A stretch of DNA of 35,634 nt from Spirochaetaceae bacterium (lineage in GTDB: Bacteria > Spirochaetota > Spirochaetia > CADAEX01), in the NCBI GenBank assembly GCA_009783755.1, contig WRCW01000003.1, positions 1 to 35,634 of the forward strand, read 5' to 3'. Numbering within the stretch: position 1 is the first letter of the stretch; every line of letters begins with the position of its first letter. The notes beneath the pieces were generated by a model. It saw only the letters and a program-made list of their open reading frames with translations, did no database searches and was not told the DNA's origin. The translations under genes and the position numbers were made by a program. Positions 6,856 through 16,192 of this stretch are shown here, in pieces.

Positions 6856-7983
6856 ATGTCAGGTAGCTTTATTGTTGAAAAAGAAAACAGACGTTCCTGT
6901 GATTTCCTTCTCGTATTAATAATTATACTCTTATTAGGGATAGGACTCGCTTTTCTTTTTTCATCTTCATATCCTAATGCTTTAAGACTCAATAAATCTC
7001 CTGAATATTTCTTTTTAAGACAGATATTCATTGTTATTATGGGAATTTTGGGCGCTCTGGTTATTATAAATATCCCCATTGAAATAATAAAAAAATATGT
7101 TTTCATTTTAGTTATAATCTCTTTTATGCTTTCTCTTTTTGTACTTTTGATTGGAAAAGATATTCAGGGGGCAAAAAGATGGATAATAGTAGGCAGCAGG
7201 AGTTTTCAGCCTTCTGAAATAGTAAAACTTGCTCTTATTTTATATCTGGCTGATATCTTAAGCAGAAAAGAAGATAAACTTAATAATTTATATACATTAT
7301 CTCATCCTGTAATGGTAGTAGTTCTTTTTTCTTTTTTGACTTTTGTTCAAAATGATTTTTCAACAGCAATATTCTTGATTTTTATAAGCGCTGCACTATT
7401 TTTTGTTGCAGGAGTAAAGTACAGATATTTTTTATCAGGCATTATTGCAGCTACCCCATTCCTGCTGATTATTTTATTTAGCAGAGAGCATCGGGTAAAA
7501 AGAATAATTGCTTTTTTAAATCCGGAAAGCGATCCTGCAGGAGTAGGATATCAAATAATAAAAGCAAAAGATGCTTTAGTAAGTGGAGGATTCTGGGGCA
7601 AGGGAATAGGGAGTGGAACCAAAAAATTAGGAACTCTTCCGGAAGCTCATTCTGATTTTATTTTTGCGTCAGTAGGAGAAGAGGTTGGTTTTATAGGTAT
7701 TTTTTTGATCATTACTCTGTTTGTTCTTTTTGCAGTTAGAGGATATCTCATAACATTACGCTGCACAGACAGGTTTAGTTTTTATGCAGCATTTGGAATA
7801 ACAACTTCTATTTTTTATCAGTCAATTATGAATATGGCAGTTGTTTCAGGAGCAGTACCATCGACTGGAATACCGCTTCCATTTTTTTCTCATGGGGGGT
7901 CTTCTGTTTTTGTTACCTTACTCATGTGCGGTATATTACTTAATCTTTCAAGATATTTTAAAACAGAAAAGGTAGAAGCATGA
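6856..7983 (+). CDS. ftsW: FtsW, septal peptidoglycan glycosyltransferase (SEDS family)
   Basis: Polytopic SEDS protein that polymerises lipid II at the septum, normally with the transpeptidase FtsI. Seen: GAKRWIIVGSRSFQPSEIVKLA (the QPSE signature), QNDFSTAIFL where relatives have QPD.GTA, SDFIFASVGEEVGFIG, and GIPLPFFSHGGSSVFVTLL near the C-terminus. The track ORF starts inside mraY at 6790; I use the ATG at 6856, which has AGGATG six to ten bases upstream and gives 375 aa with a short cytoplasmic N-terminus. FtsW rather than RodA because it lies between mraY and ftsQ. No ftsI gene is present in the window. Confidence 0.93.
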   Translation: MSGSFIVEKENRRSCDFLLVLIIILLLGIGLAFLFSSSYPNALRLNKSPEYFFLRQIFIVIMGILGALVIINIPIEIIKKYVFILVIISFMLSLFVLLIGKDIQGAKRWIIVGSRSFQPSEIVKLALILYLADILSRKEDKLNNLYTLSHPVMVVVLFSFLTFVQNDFSTAIFLIFISAALFFVAGVKYRYFLSGIIAATPFLLIILFSREHRVKRIIAFLNPESDPAGVGYQIIKAKDALVSGGFWGKGIGSGTKKLGTLPEAHSDFIFASVGEEVGFIGIFLIITLFVLFAVRGYLITLRCTDRFSFYAAFGITTSIFYQSIMNMAVVSGAVPSTGIPLPFFSHGGSSVFVTLLMCGILLNLSRYFKTEKVEA

Positions 7984-8813
7984 ATAGTACAGCTATCAGA
8001 GCAGGAGAAGTATATATTACGGATGCTAAAAAAGAAAAAAACTTTGCTCCAAAAAGAAAAGTTATTACTTTAACTCTCGCTTTGTTTTTTGTTACACTTC
8101 TCATATTGCAAATAGTTTTTCAGCTCTTTATTGCACCAGAGCTTGCTATTAAAAAAATTGAAATACATTGCTCGAACAGCTTTCCTCTTGGTAATAATGA
8201 TATTCTTAAGCTGGCTGAGCTTGAAGGAAACCTCTTTTATTTTTCAATAAATACAGCACAGGTAAAAAATAAACTTCTTCAGTATTCGGTAATAAAAACA
8301 GCAGAAGTAAAAAAAATATTTCCTGCTTCGCTTTATATAAAAGTTACAGAAAGAGTTCCATTGGGTATGGCTCTTGTAAACTCAGGAGGCAAAACAATTC
8401 CTGTTGTTTTTGATGAAGAAGGGGTGATTTTTGAAATAGGGAAATCTGTTTCAGATTATAGAATACCTGTAATATCTGGTTTGAAATTTACAGAGATAAG
8501 ACTTGGATTAAAGTTACCCGAAGAACTTATCATTTATCTTTCAGAGCTGAAAAAACTAAAAGAAAGTACACCAGCTCTTTTTGAACAAATTTCAGAATTA
8601 AAATTCGTTAATAAAAATAATTCAAGTTATGAGGTGCTATTATATCCTTTGAATACCAGGGTAAGAGTAAGAACAGAGAATACCATTAATGATAATCTCA
8701 TAAAACAGATATTTGTTGTGCTTGATATAATAGAAAAAAATGGACTTGAGTCGGAAATGAATGAGCTTGATTTTCGTTCAGGACAGGTAGTTTTTAAAGT
8801 TAAGGAGGGGTGA
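7980..8813 (+). CDS. ftsQ: FtsQ/DivIB cell division protein
   Basis: Bitopic divisome protein of 277 aa: a cytoplasmic N-terminus of about 27 residues ending in PKRKV, one membrane segment (ITLTLALFFVTLLILQIVFQLF), then a POTRA-like periplasmic domain (AIKKIEIHCSNSFPLGNNDIL, residues about 58-78, ending near KLYIKVTERVP-type sequence) and the beta domain. The ATG overlaps the ftsW stop (ATGA). Directly followed by ftsA, the usual order ftsQ-ftsA-ftsZ. It recruits FtsL/FtsB and later divisome proteins. The low sequence conservation of this family is balanced by topology and position. Confidence 0.85.
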   Translation: MNSTAIRAGEVYITDAKKEKNFAPKRKVITLTLALFFVTLLILQIVFQLFIAPELAIKKIEIHCSNSFPLGNNDILKLAELEGNLFYFSINTAQVKNKLLQYSVIKTAEVKKIFPASLYIKVTERVPLGMALVNSGGKTIPVVFDEEGVIFEIGKSVSDYRIPVISGLKFTEIRLGLKLPEELIIYLSELKKLKESTPALFEQISELKFVNKNNSSYEVLLYPLNTRVRVRTENTINDNLIKQIFVVLDIIEKNGLESEMNELDFRSGQVVFKVKEG

Positions 8814-8817
8814 CAGA

Positions 8818-10047
8818 TTGCCTGCTGATAATATATTGGTTGGACTTGATATTGGAACAACAAAAATATGCGCCGTAATTGGCGAGTATGATGAGAATGA
8901 TAAACTCGAAATCACAGGAATTGGCAAAGCTCCTTCAACAGGACTAAGGCAAGGAGTGGTGATTAATATCGAAGCTACGATGAAAGCTGTTACAGAAGCT
9001 ATTGAAGCTGCCGAGATGATGTCGGGCAGGGAAGTTTTTTCTGTAATTACCGGAATTGCAGGCGGTCATATCGAAGGGATCAACTCCCGCGGGGTTGTTG
9101 CTGTTGCCGGTAAAGGGCGTGAAATAGCTCCGGAAGACATTTCACGTGTTATTGATGCAGCTAAAGCTATTGTTATACCAATGGACAGGGAGGTGCTTCA
9201 TGTTATTCCACAGGAATTCATAGTTGATGATCAGGGTGGAATAAGAGATCCTCTTGGAATGATTGGAATAAGACTTGAATCAGAAGTTCATATAATAACA
9301 GGCTCAGTTACTTCTGCACAAAATTTAATAAAATGTGTAAACCGGGCAGGGTTCAGGGTTGATAATGTTGTTCTGCAATCGCTTGCTTCTTCAAAAGCTG
9401 TATTGCGGTCTGAAGAAAAAGAAATGGGAGTTTTGATGATAGATATTGGCGGCGGCACAACAGATGTCATAGTCAACTATGAAGGAGCCCCATATCATAC
9501 AGATGTTGTTCCAATTGGAGGAACCCAGATAACAAAAGATCTTTCCATTGTTTTAAAAATACCTTTTGATGTGGCTGAAAAAATAAAAGTAGAATCAGGA
9601 TGCTGTTATGCATCTCTAATTGATGAAGAAGAAGATCTTATTATTCCTGGTGTAGGCGGATGGCCTGCTGCGCCAATGCAAAGAAAAAAAATATGCGAAA
9701 TCATCCAGCCAAGAGTGGCTGAGATATTTATGATGGTAAAGAATAAGCTTGAAAGAAAAAATTATTTAAAATTCCTGAATAGCGGAATTGTTCTTACAGG
9801 AGGGGGCGCTCTCATGCCCGGAGTTACACAGCTTGCAGGTGAAATATTTAATCTCCCTGTAAGAATAGGATATCCAACAGGCTGCGGTGGTCTTGTCGAA
9901 GAATATAAAAATCCAATGTATTCAACAGCAGTTGGACTTGTAATGTTTACAGATGAGATGAGAGAAAAGTTTGATAAAAAAGCAACACTATCAAATGAAA
10001 CAAGTTTTAAGGAGAGAATTAAAAACTGGTTAAAAGAGTTTTTTTAA
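8818..10047 (+). CDS. ftsA: FtsA, actin-like divisome protein
   Basis: Actin-fold ATPase that anchors FtsZ filaments to the membrane. Phosphate-binding loops are visible: VGLDIGTTKICAVIG (residues 8-22), MIDIGGGTTDVIV (about 206-218) and LTGGGALMPGV near the C-terminus. The 1C-subdomain region (GIAGGHIEGINSRGVVAV) follows the first loop. The protein ends FKERIKNWLKEFF, an amphipathic helix of the membrane-targeting type. Start is a TTG at 8818 with a strong AAGGAGGGG eight bases before it; 409 aa is typical. Confidence 0.96.
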   Translation: MPADNILVGLDIGTTKICAVIGEYDENDKLEITGIGKAPSTGLRQGVVINIEATMKAVTEAIEAAEMMSGREVFSVITGIAGGHIEGINSRGVVAVAGKGREIAPEDISRVIDAAKAIVIPMDREVLHVIPQEFIVDDQGGIRDPLGMIGIRLESEVHIITGSVTSAQNLIKCVNRAGFRVDNVVLQSLASSKAVLRSEEKEMGVLMIDIGGGTTDVIVNYEGAPYHTDVVPIGGTQITKDLSIVLKIPFDVAEKIKVESGCCYASLIDEEEDLIIPGVGGWPAAPMQRKKICEIIQPRVAEIFMMVKNKLERKNYLKFLNSGIVLTGGGALMPGVTQLAGEIFNLPVRIGYPTGCGGLVEEYKNPMYSTAVGLVMFTDEMREKFDKKATLSNETSFKERIKNWLKEFF

Positions 10048-10177
10048 TTAGCAGTCTTTAGGCTGGAAAATAGAAATACAATCCAGCTGTAAAGTCACTT
10101 GCCCGGTTGCACTCTGGGAGCTGGCTTTGCATAGCAGGACTTGATATAAAAAATAGTATTTCACTTGGGAGGGGGAA
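10048..10177 (+). promoter_or_regulatory. ftsA-ftsZ spacer: structured, less AT-rich leader
   Basis: A 130-bp gap in an otherwise tightly packed cluster. It holds GCTGGA/TCCAGC (10062-10067 with 10082-10087) and AAGTC/GACTT (10092-10096 with 10138-10142), the second enclosing a locally GC-richer segment with CCCGG/CTGGG pairing. It ends in a very strong GGGAGGGGG ribosome binding site two bases from the ftsZ start. I see no clear promoter and no ORF. It may be a structured 5' leader or a processing site that sets the FtsA:FtsZ ratio; that is inference. Confidence 0.4.
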
Positions 10178-11359
10178 ATGCAGATTACAGTTGTAGATGA
10201 AAGAAGTTATACTAATCCTACAGTAATTAGAGTTGTGGGAGTAGGTGGTGGCGGCAATAATGCTGTAAACAGAATGATTGAGAGCGGCTTAAGCAATGTT
10301 GAGTTTGTCGCTGTCAATACAGATGTCCAGGATCTTAATAAAAGCAAAGCAAAAACCAAAATAGCTATTGGTACCAAGCTTACAAATGGCCTTGGTGCTG
10401 GCGGGATCCCTGACGTTGGAGAAAAAGCTGCTATTGAGGATAAAGAAACAATAAAGAATGTTCTCAAAGGCGCTGATATGATTTTTATCACAGCGGGTAT
10501 GGGCGGCGGTACAGGAACTGGAGCAGCTCCGATAATTGCTTCAGTTGCAAAAGAACTTTCTATTTTAACAGTTGCAGTAGTTACCAAACCTTTTGCTCTT
10601 GAAGGAGAGAAAAAGAAAAGACTTGCTGACGAAGGTATTAAAAAGCTAAAAGAATCTGTTGATACTTTAATAACTATTCCAAATGAAAATCTTATGAAAA
10701 TTATTAACAGGAACACTCCATTTAAAGAAGCACTTCTTTATGCAGATGATGTTTTAAGACAGGGTGTCCAGGGAATTTCCGACCTTATTACAAAAGAAGG
10801 CGATATAAATATTGACTTCGCAGATGTAAAAACAATTATGAGTGGTCAGGGCGATGCAATGATGGGCATTGGTGTAGGACATGGTGAAAACAGGGCAATA
10901 CAGGCTGCTACAAGTGCTATCAGCAATCCTTTGCTCCAGGAAGAAAATTTTGAAGGGGCAAAAGGTATCCTTTTAAATATTACAGGCGGGCCTGATTTCT
11001 CGATTTCTGAATTCGATGAAATACTTAAGATAATAACTTCAACAGCAGACAGAGATGTTCTTACAATTACAGGCACAAGCAATGATGATGCTCTAAAAGA
11101 TGAAATAAAAGTTACTGTAATTGCAACAGGCTTCACTACGCAGGAGAAAAAGATCCATGAAGAAGTTCCTGTTCAATCAAATAATAAAAAAGAATTTATT
11201 TCTAATACTGAATGGAACATAATAAAAAAAGGTTTACTAACAAGAAGGGATGATAATTATTTAAGCGGGAGAAATTCCAGTTCATCTGATCTTGATATTC
11301 CTGCATTTTTTCGTGATTCCAGCAAGTTTACTCCAGATGTGACTTTTGGCAGTATATGA
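10178..11359 (+). CDS. ftsZ: FtsZ, tubulin-like division GTPase
   Basis: Forms the cytokinetic Z ring. The GTP-binding glycine loops are intact: [12 protein letters not shown] (about 22-33) and the tubulin signature [10 protein letters not shown] (109-118). The catalytic T7 loop reads [13 protein letters not shown] short variable linker leads to DIPAFFR, the conserved peptide that binds FtsA, but 14 more residues follow it, so the peptide is not at the extreme C-terminus. 393 aa. The start has an exceptionally strong GGGAGGGGG binding site. Preceded by ftsA after a 130-bp structured spacer, and the last gene of the dcw part. Confidence 0.98.
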   Translation: MQITVVDERSYTNPTVIRVVGVGGGGNNAVNRMIESGLSNVEFVAVNTDVQDLNKSKAKTKIAIGTKLTNGLGAGGIPDVGEKAAIEDKETIKNVLKGADMIFITAGMGGGTGTGAAPIIASVAKELSILTVAVVTKPFALEGEKKKRLADEGIKKLKESVDTLITIPNENLMKIINRNTPFKEALLYADDVLRQGVQGISDLITKEGDINIDFADVKTIMSGQGDAMMGIGVGHGENRAIQAATSAISNPLLQEENFEGAKGILLNITGGPDFSISEFDEILKIITSTADRDVLTITGTSNDDALKDEIKVTVIATGFTTQEKKIHEEVPVQSNNKKEFISNTEWNIIKKGLLTRRDDNYLSGRNSSSSDLDIPAFFRDSSKFTPDVTFGSI

Positions 11360-11394
11360 GGAAAAGCAAATATAAAAGGTAAGGAGAAAAATAA

Positions 11395-12366
11395 TTGATT
11401 CCAGCAGTAATAGATAAAACCGTATTAAAAAAATATGAACAATATCTCAAAGCAGAATTAAATCTATCTCTCACAACAGTAAAATTTTATATTGATGAGG
11501 CTGATCTATTTACTGAATATCTGGAAAAAAATAATAAAACATATATTTCTGCAGAAGTATCAGATATAGAAAATTATATTATCAAGAGAAAAAACAGGAT
11601 AATGAAACTCTCTGATAGCGAAAACTGTAAAACAGGAAATAATATTATTAGTAGCCTAAAGGCAACTACCATTAATAAAGTTGCCTCTGGAATAAGATCT
11701 TTTTTTAAATTTTTATTGCTTGAGGATGTGCGGAGCGATAATCCTTCCAGGTTTATAAAAATGTCACGCAGAGGCAAAAAACTTCCTGATTTTCTTTCTG
11801 TAGAAGATATTGATACATTACTTGACAGTATTGATGTTTCAACGCACTCCGGGCTCAGGGATAGAGCTCTTTTTGAGCTGATTTATTCCTGTGGCCTAAG
11901 AATATCTGAAGCGTGTTCTCTAAAGTGCAGTAATATATTTAGCAATGATGGTGTTATTAAAGTTGTTGGAAAAGGAAACAAGCACAGAATAGTTCCTGAA
12001 GGGGATGCTGCAGAATATTGGCTTAAAAAATATATCAAAGAAGCAAGACCTTTGATGATTAAAAATAAAAGAACTGATTTTATTTTTTTAAATATCAAAG
12101 GGGAACCTATAAGCAGAAAAGGGGTATGGAAAAGATTTAAAGAGATTGCTATGGCATGCGGAATAGAAAGTCGGGTTCACACTTTAAGACACTCTTTTGC
12201 AACACATCTTATTACAGGAGGAGCAGATCTGCGCTCTGTACAGGAGATGCTTGGCCATACAGATATCTCGACAACTCAAATATATACTCATCTTGCAAGA
12301 AATGATCTTAAAGAGTGCCATAAACAATACCATCCTGAAGGGAAAAAAACAGGGGGAAAATTATGA
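11395..12366 (+). CDS. Xer-type tyrosine recombinase (copy 1)
   Basis: Site-specific recombinase of the XerC/XerD type, expected to act at a dif site to resolve chromosome dimers. All catalytic residues are present: Arg169 (SCGLRISE), Lys193 (GKGNKHR), His262 and Arg265 (VHTLRHSFATH), His288 (MLGHTDI), and nucleophile Tyr297 (QIYTHL). The N-terminal SAM-like DNA-binding domain carries LSLTTVKFYIDEADLF and is longer than usual, with an extra lysine-rich stretch around 62-90. Start is a TTG at 11395 after GTAAGGAGAAAA. 323 aa. It sits between ftsZ and a lipoprotein gene and overlaps the latter by four bases (ATGA), so it is part of the operon, not a mobile element. Whether it is XerC or XerD cannot be decided here. 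Confidence 0.9.
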   Translation: MIPAVIDKTVLKKYEQYLKAELNLSLTTVKFYIDEADLFTEYLEKNNKTYISAEVSDIENYIIKRKNRIMKLSDSENCKTGNNIISSLKATTINKVASGIRSFFKFLLLEDVRSDNPSRFIKMSRRGKKLPDFLSVEDIDTLLDSIDVSTHSGLRDRALFELIYSCGLRISEACSLKCSNIFSNDGVIKVVGKGNKHRIVPEGDAAEYWLKKYIKEARPLMIKNKRTDFIFLNIKGEPISRKGVWKRFKEIAMACGIESRVHTLRHSFATHLITGGADLRSVQEMLGHTDISTTQIYTHLARNDLKECHKQYHPEGKKTGGKL

Positions 12367-13076
12367 AAAAATTTATATTTCTATTTATAGCTCTATGTTT
12401 ATTTAGCTGTAATAAATCCGAAAAAGTTTTCTTTGCCAATATAAATGAAATGGATGAAGGTCACCTTACATCTGAGCAGATGAAAAAAAGGGAAAGGGAG
12501 TTAAAAGAGTCTATAAGAGAAAATAAAAATATACTTGAACAAAAAATCTCAACAGCAAGAAATCTTGCCGGATACCATAGAATGCTTGGTAAGCTTTATC
12601 TTGATAACAAAATGTTTCTTCTTGGAGCACAGGAATTTGAAGAAGCTATAAAGATCGATACTGAAAATCCTGTATTATATTATTATGCAGGATTATGCTA
12701 CGCAAGGTATGCAAAATCACTTGTAGATGAAACATTTCAATTAACTAACTTGCTATTAGCAGAAAAATATTATTTAAAAGCAATTGAGTATAATAATAAT
12801 TTTGCAAAAGCTCTCTATGCAGTTTCTGTGTTATATGTTTTTGAATTTGATCAACCTGATAAAGCTGCTTTTTATCTTGAACGTCTTCTTCAGACACAAA
12901 AAAGAGATGCTGAATCAATGTTTCTTCTTGCAAATGCATACATAAGATTAGGGCTTATGGATAAAGCTATTGCTCAATATGACAATATTATTAAAACTTC
13001 AATGAGTAGTGTTTATAAAAAACAGGCAGAAGAAAACAAAAGACAACTTCTGAATAGTGGATATGGACGGAATTAA
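12363..13076 (+). CDS. TPR-repeat lipoprotein
   Basis: The N-terminus MKKFIFLFIALCLFSC is a lipoprotein signal with the acylated cysteine at residue 16 in a relaxed spirochaete-type lipobox (LFSC). The rest is helical with tetratricopeptide-like repeats: LGKLYLDNKMFLLGAQEFEEA, LYYYAGLCYARYAKS, and LANAYIRLGLMDKAIAQYDNI near the C-terminus. TPR proteins usually act as protein-binding scaffolds; the partner is unknown. As I recall, Borrelia and Treponema carry a similar TPR gene between ftsZ and dprA, which suggests an envelope or division-related role, but this is inference. ATGA overlap with the recombinase gene. Confidence 0.75.
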   Translation: MKKFIFLFIALCLFSCNKSEKVFFANINEMDEGHLTSEQMKKRERELKESIRENKNILEQKISTARNLAGYHRMLGKLYLDNKMFLLGAQEFEEAIKIDTENPVLYYYAGLCYARYAKSLVDETFQLTNLLLAEKYYLKAIEYNNNFAKALYAVSVLYVFEFDQPDKAAFYLERLLQTQKRDAESMFLLANAYIRLGLMDKAIAQYDNIIKTSMSSVYKKQAEENKRQLLNSGYGRN

Positions 13077-13080
13077 TAGA

Positions 13081-14085
13081 ATGGAAGGAATTAAATTATT
13101 ATCTCTTTTTATCTCAAATTTAAAAGCGATAGGAAAGAGTCAAAAAATTAAAATTCTTAAACTGATCTCGGAGAGTGTTGATTTAAAATCAATGGATATA
13201 GATTCTCCAGGAGATATTGCTTCAATTGTAAAATATTTTTTTGCTATGGATAAAAAAACAATAGATGATAATATTTCACAGACTTTTTCTATAGCTGAAA
13301 ATTGTTATAGTAAAAATATTGAGATTATTACCTTTCTTGATAGCACTTATCCTTCTCTTTTAAAAGAGATATATGATCCGCCTGTTGTTTTATATTTAAA
13401 AGGGTGTGCAGAAAAACTTGCTTTACCTTCGATTTCTGTAGTGGGTACAAGATCTGCAACAGGAAAAGCATTAAGAGCTGCATTTGAAACAGCATTTTAT
13501 CTTTCTCTTAATAACATTGCAGTAATATCCGGGCTTGCAATTGGAATCGATAATGAAGCGCATAAAGGAAGCATTAGCGCTGGCGGTGCTACAGTTGCTG
13601 TTATGGGATGTGGCCTTGATAAAATTTATCCTGTATCAAACAGGAAAACAGCATTTGAAATAATTGAGTCCGGAGGGATCCTTATAAGCGAGTATCAGCC
13701 TGGGATCAATCCGCTTAAATACCACTTTCCAGAGAGAAACAGGATTATAAGCGGGCTTTCATCAGCATCAATAATTATTCAGGCTCCAAAAAAATCTGGA
13801 GCTTTGATTACTGCTGATTATGCGCTTGATCACGGAAGGGATGTTTTTGTACATGAAGCAGGTCTTTCCTCTCCTTTTGGAGATGGAGGAATGGCTCTTG
13901 TTTCTGAAGGCGCTATGTTATTTTCAAATCCTTGCGAGATAGGGAAGTATTATGGTTTTGATTTTTCAGATAGCTATATAGATAATAAATCTTTTTACAA
14001 TAATGTAAAAAATATTGAAGATGAAATAAATGGTTATGTAGTTAACTATAAGGGTGTTTCATACAGGAGAGCCAAATATGCCTAA
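13081..14085 (+). CDS. dprA: DprA/Smf, DNA-processing protein
   Basis: Binds single-stranded DNA and loads RecA during transformation in competent bacteria; its role in spirochaetes is unproven. The Rossmann-like domain shows YPSLLKEIYDPPVVLYLKG, SVVGTRSATG, ISGLAIGIDNEAHKG, VMGCGLDKIYPVSNR, FPERNRIISGLS and KKSGALITADYAL, the full set of family signatures. An N-terminal helical domain of about 85 residues precedes it. After the Rossmann domain only a short tail remains, so the C-terminal winged helix of many relatives is lacking or degenerate. I prefer the ATG at 13081, four bases past the upstream stop with GGACGGA before it. The track's GTG at 13057 and an ATG at 13063 would overlap the lipoprotein gene. 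The end overlaps topA by eight bases. Confidence 0.92.
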   Translation: MEGIKLLSLFISNLKAIGKSQKIKILKLISESVDLKSMDIDSPGDIASIVKYFFAMDKKTIDDNISQTFSIAENCYSKNIEIITFLDSTYPSLLKEIYDPPVVLYLKGCAEKLALPSISVVGTRSATGKALRAAFETAFYLSLNNIAVISGLAIGIDNEAHKGSISAGGATVAVMGCGLDKIYPVSNRKTAFEIIESGGILISEYQPGINPLKYHFPERNRIISGLSSASIIIQAPKKSGALITADYALDHGRDVFVHEAGLSSPFGDGGMALVSEGAMLFSNPCEIGKYYGFDFSDSYIDNKSFYNNVKNIEDEINGYVVNYKGVSYRRAKYA

Positions 14086-16192
14086 AAGTGTTGCAGAGAA
14101 AAATAAAAAACAAAATACTTTACTCATTGTTGAATCTCCTGCAAAAGCCAAAACTATTGAACGTTATCTTGGTAGTGGCTATTCTGTTGCAGCTTCTATA
14201 GGACATTTGATTGATCTTCCAAAATCAAGGGTTGCAATAGATGTAGATAATAATTTTGAACCTGAATATATTACAGTTCGTGGAAAGGCAAAAATATTAA
14301 AAGAGCTTACAAGTAAAGCTGCAAAGGCAGGCAATATTCTTCTTGCCTCTGATAATGACAGGGAAGGGGAGGCAATATCTTATCATCTTAAAGTATTTCT
14401 TGAAAAGAAAAATATTAGTTCAAAAATCGAAAGAATTATTTTTAATGAGATTACCCCTGCTGCCATAAAAGAAGCTATAGGCTCTCCTTTGGAAATTGAT
14501 ATAGGTAAGGTCAATGCCCAAAAAGCAAGAAGAGTGCTTGACCGCATTGTGGGCTATAATATTTCACCACTTCTGTGGAAAAAAGTTAAAAATGGACTAT
14601 CAGCCGGAAGAGTACAGTCTGTAGCATTAAGACTTGTATGCGAACGGGAAAAAGAGGTTGAGGATTTTGTTTCTGAAGAGTACTGGTCTCTAAGTGCAGA
14701 TTTAAAAAAAGGAAAACATAATTTTTCTGTTCAGCTTTTTCTCAATAAAAATGAAAAACCAAACTTTTCTGATAAAAAATCTGTAGATCTATTAATAAAT
14801 GAACTTGCTGGAAAGAATTTTATAGTTAAAGAAATTAAAAAGAGTGAAAAGAGAAGCCAGCCAAGACCTCCATATACTACATCAAAGCTCCAGCAGGATG
14901 CTGCAAACAGGCTTGGGTATACATCAAGAAAAACCATGCAGATAGCGCAGCAACTTTATGAAGGTATTAATATTGGATCTGGAAGAGTTGGTCTTATTAC
15001 ATACATGAGAACTGACTCAACAAGAATATCCAAACAGGCTATTGAAGATGTAAGGAAATTTATTCAGGAGAACTATCCCAATGAACTGCCGGAAAATCCA
15101 ATTGATTATTCACCTTCAAAGCAGGCTCAGGATGCGCATGAAGCAATAAGACCAACATATTCACACTATACGCCAGATTATGTAAAAGAGTATCTTACAA
15201 AAGATCAGCTTAAGCTTTACTCAATAATATGGGAGAGATTTGTCTCTTCCCAAATGAAAAATGCAGTTACTGAAACTACAACAGTTGATATAGAGTGCGG
15301 AGAAGCCCTTTTTAGGACAAATATGACAAAAGTTAAAGAGAAAGGGTATCAAAAAGTTTTAAAAGTACTTGCAATAAAAGAAAAGACAGAAAAAATACCT
15401 TCTCTGAAAACCGGAGATATTTTAGAGCTTATTGAATTCAAACCAGAGCAGCACTTTACCCAGGGGCCTCCAAGGTATACAGATGCAAGCATTGTAAAAG
15501 CTCTGGAAGAAAAAGGGATAGGAAGACCCTCTACTTATGCTCCTATTATTTCTCTTCTTATAGACAGACACTATGTTGCAAGAAAAAACAGGCAGCTTAT
15601 CCCAAATCTGCTTGGAAAAATCATAAATGAAATACTTATTAACTCTTTCAATAATATATTTGATGTAAACTTTACTGCTGAAATGGAAAGAAAACTTGAT
15701 GAAGTTGAAGAGAGTAAAGAAAACTGGTATGTGATGATTGGGGAATTCTATGCTCCGTTTAAGAAACAGCTTGACCATGTCATGGAAACGCTTGAATCAA
15801 TAAAAGGGGTTATGGATGAAAAAACAGAGTATGTATGTGAAAAATGCGGCAAAACAATGATGAAAAAACTGGGCAGATTTGGTTATTTTCTTGCATGCTC
15901 AGGATTTCCAGAGTGTAAAACTACTAAATCGATTCCTCTAGCAGATTGTCCAAAGCATGGATGCGGCGGCAAAATTGTTGCAAGAAAAAAACAGGGAGGA
16001 AAGGGAAAAGAGTTTTATGGTTGCACCAACTATCCTGAATGCGATTTTATCAGCCATCTGAAACCATCATCAAAAATATGTTCTGAATGCGGATATTTTA
16101 TGGTTGAAAAGTATGGGAAGGAGAGAGGCACATATTATTCCTGCTCCAACAATAGTTGTAAAAATTCTAAAAATACAGGTGAAGAAGAGTGA
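14078..16192 (+). CDS. topA: DNA topoisomerase I (type IA)
   Basis: Relaxes negative supercoils by cutting one strand through a tyrosine-phosphate link. The Toprim domain shows LLIVESPAKAKTIERYLG (15-32) and SDNDREGEAISYH (91-103). LSAGRVQSVALRL lies at 174-186 and the active site VGLITYMRTDSTRIS has Tyr309. The C-terminus carries three four-cysteine zinc ribbons, beginning CEKCGKTM, CPKHGCGG and CSECGYFM. The start at 14078 follows AGGAGA with seven-base spacing; the track start at 14054 is upstream inside dprA and less likely. 704 aa is normal. The dprA-topA pairing is common in many phyla. Confidence 0.97.
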   Translation: MPKSVAEKNKKQNTLLIVESPAKAKTIERYLGSGYSVAASIGHLIDLPKSRVAIDVDNNFEPEYITVRGKAKILKELTSKAAKAGNILLASDNDREGEAISYHLKVFLEKKNISSKIERIIFNEITPAAIKEAIGSPLEIDIGKVNAQKARRVLDRIVGYNISPLLWKKVKNGLSAGRVQSVALRLVCEREKEVEDFVSEEYWSLSADLKKGKHNFSVQLFLNKNEKPNFSDKKSVDLLINELAGKNFIVKEIKKSEKRSQPRPPYTTSKLQQDAANRLGYTSRKTMQIAQQLYEGINIGSGRVGLITYMRTDSTRISKQAIEDVRKFIQENYPNELPENPIDYSPSKQAQDAHEAIRPTYSHYTPDYVKEYLTKDQLKLYSIIWERFVSSQMKNAVTETTTVDIECGEALFRTNMTKVKEKGYQKVLKVLAIKEKTEKIPSLKTGDILELIEFKPEQHFTQGPPRYTDASIVKALEEKGIGRPSTYAPIISLLIDRHYVARKNRQLIPNLLGKIINEILINSFNNIFDVNFTAEMERKLDEVEESKENWYVMIGEFYAPFKKQLDHVMETLESIKGVMDEKTEYVCEKCGKTMMKKLGRFGYFLACSGFPECKTTKSIPLADCPKHGCGGKIVARKKQGGKGKEFYGCTNYPECDFISHLKPSSKICSECGYFMVEKYGKERGTYYSCSNNSCKNSKNTGEEE

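Noticed and set aside
10207-10716. 169-aa minus-strand ORF opposite ftsZ
   Set aside because: Shadow of the conserved FtsZ GTP-binding region, with proline and serine runs that mirror Gly codons.
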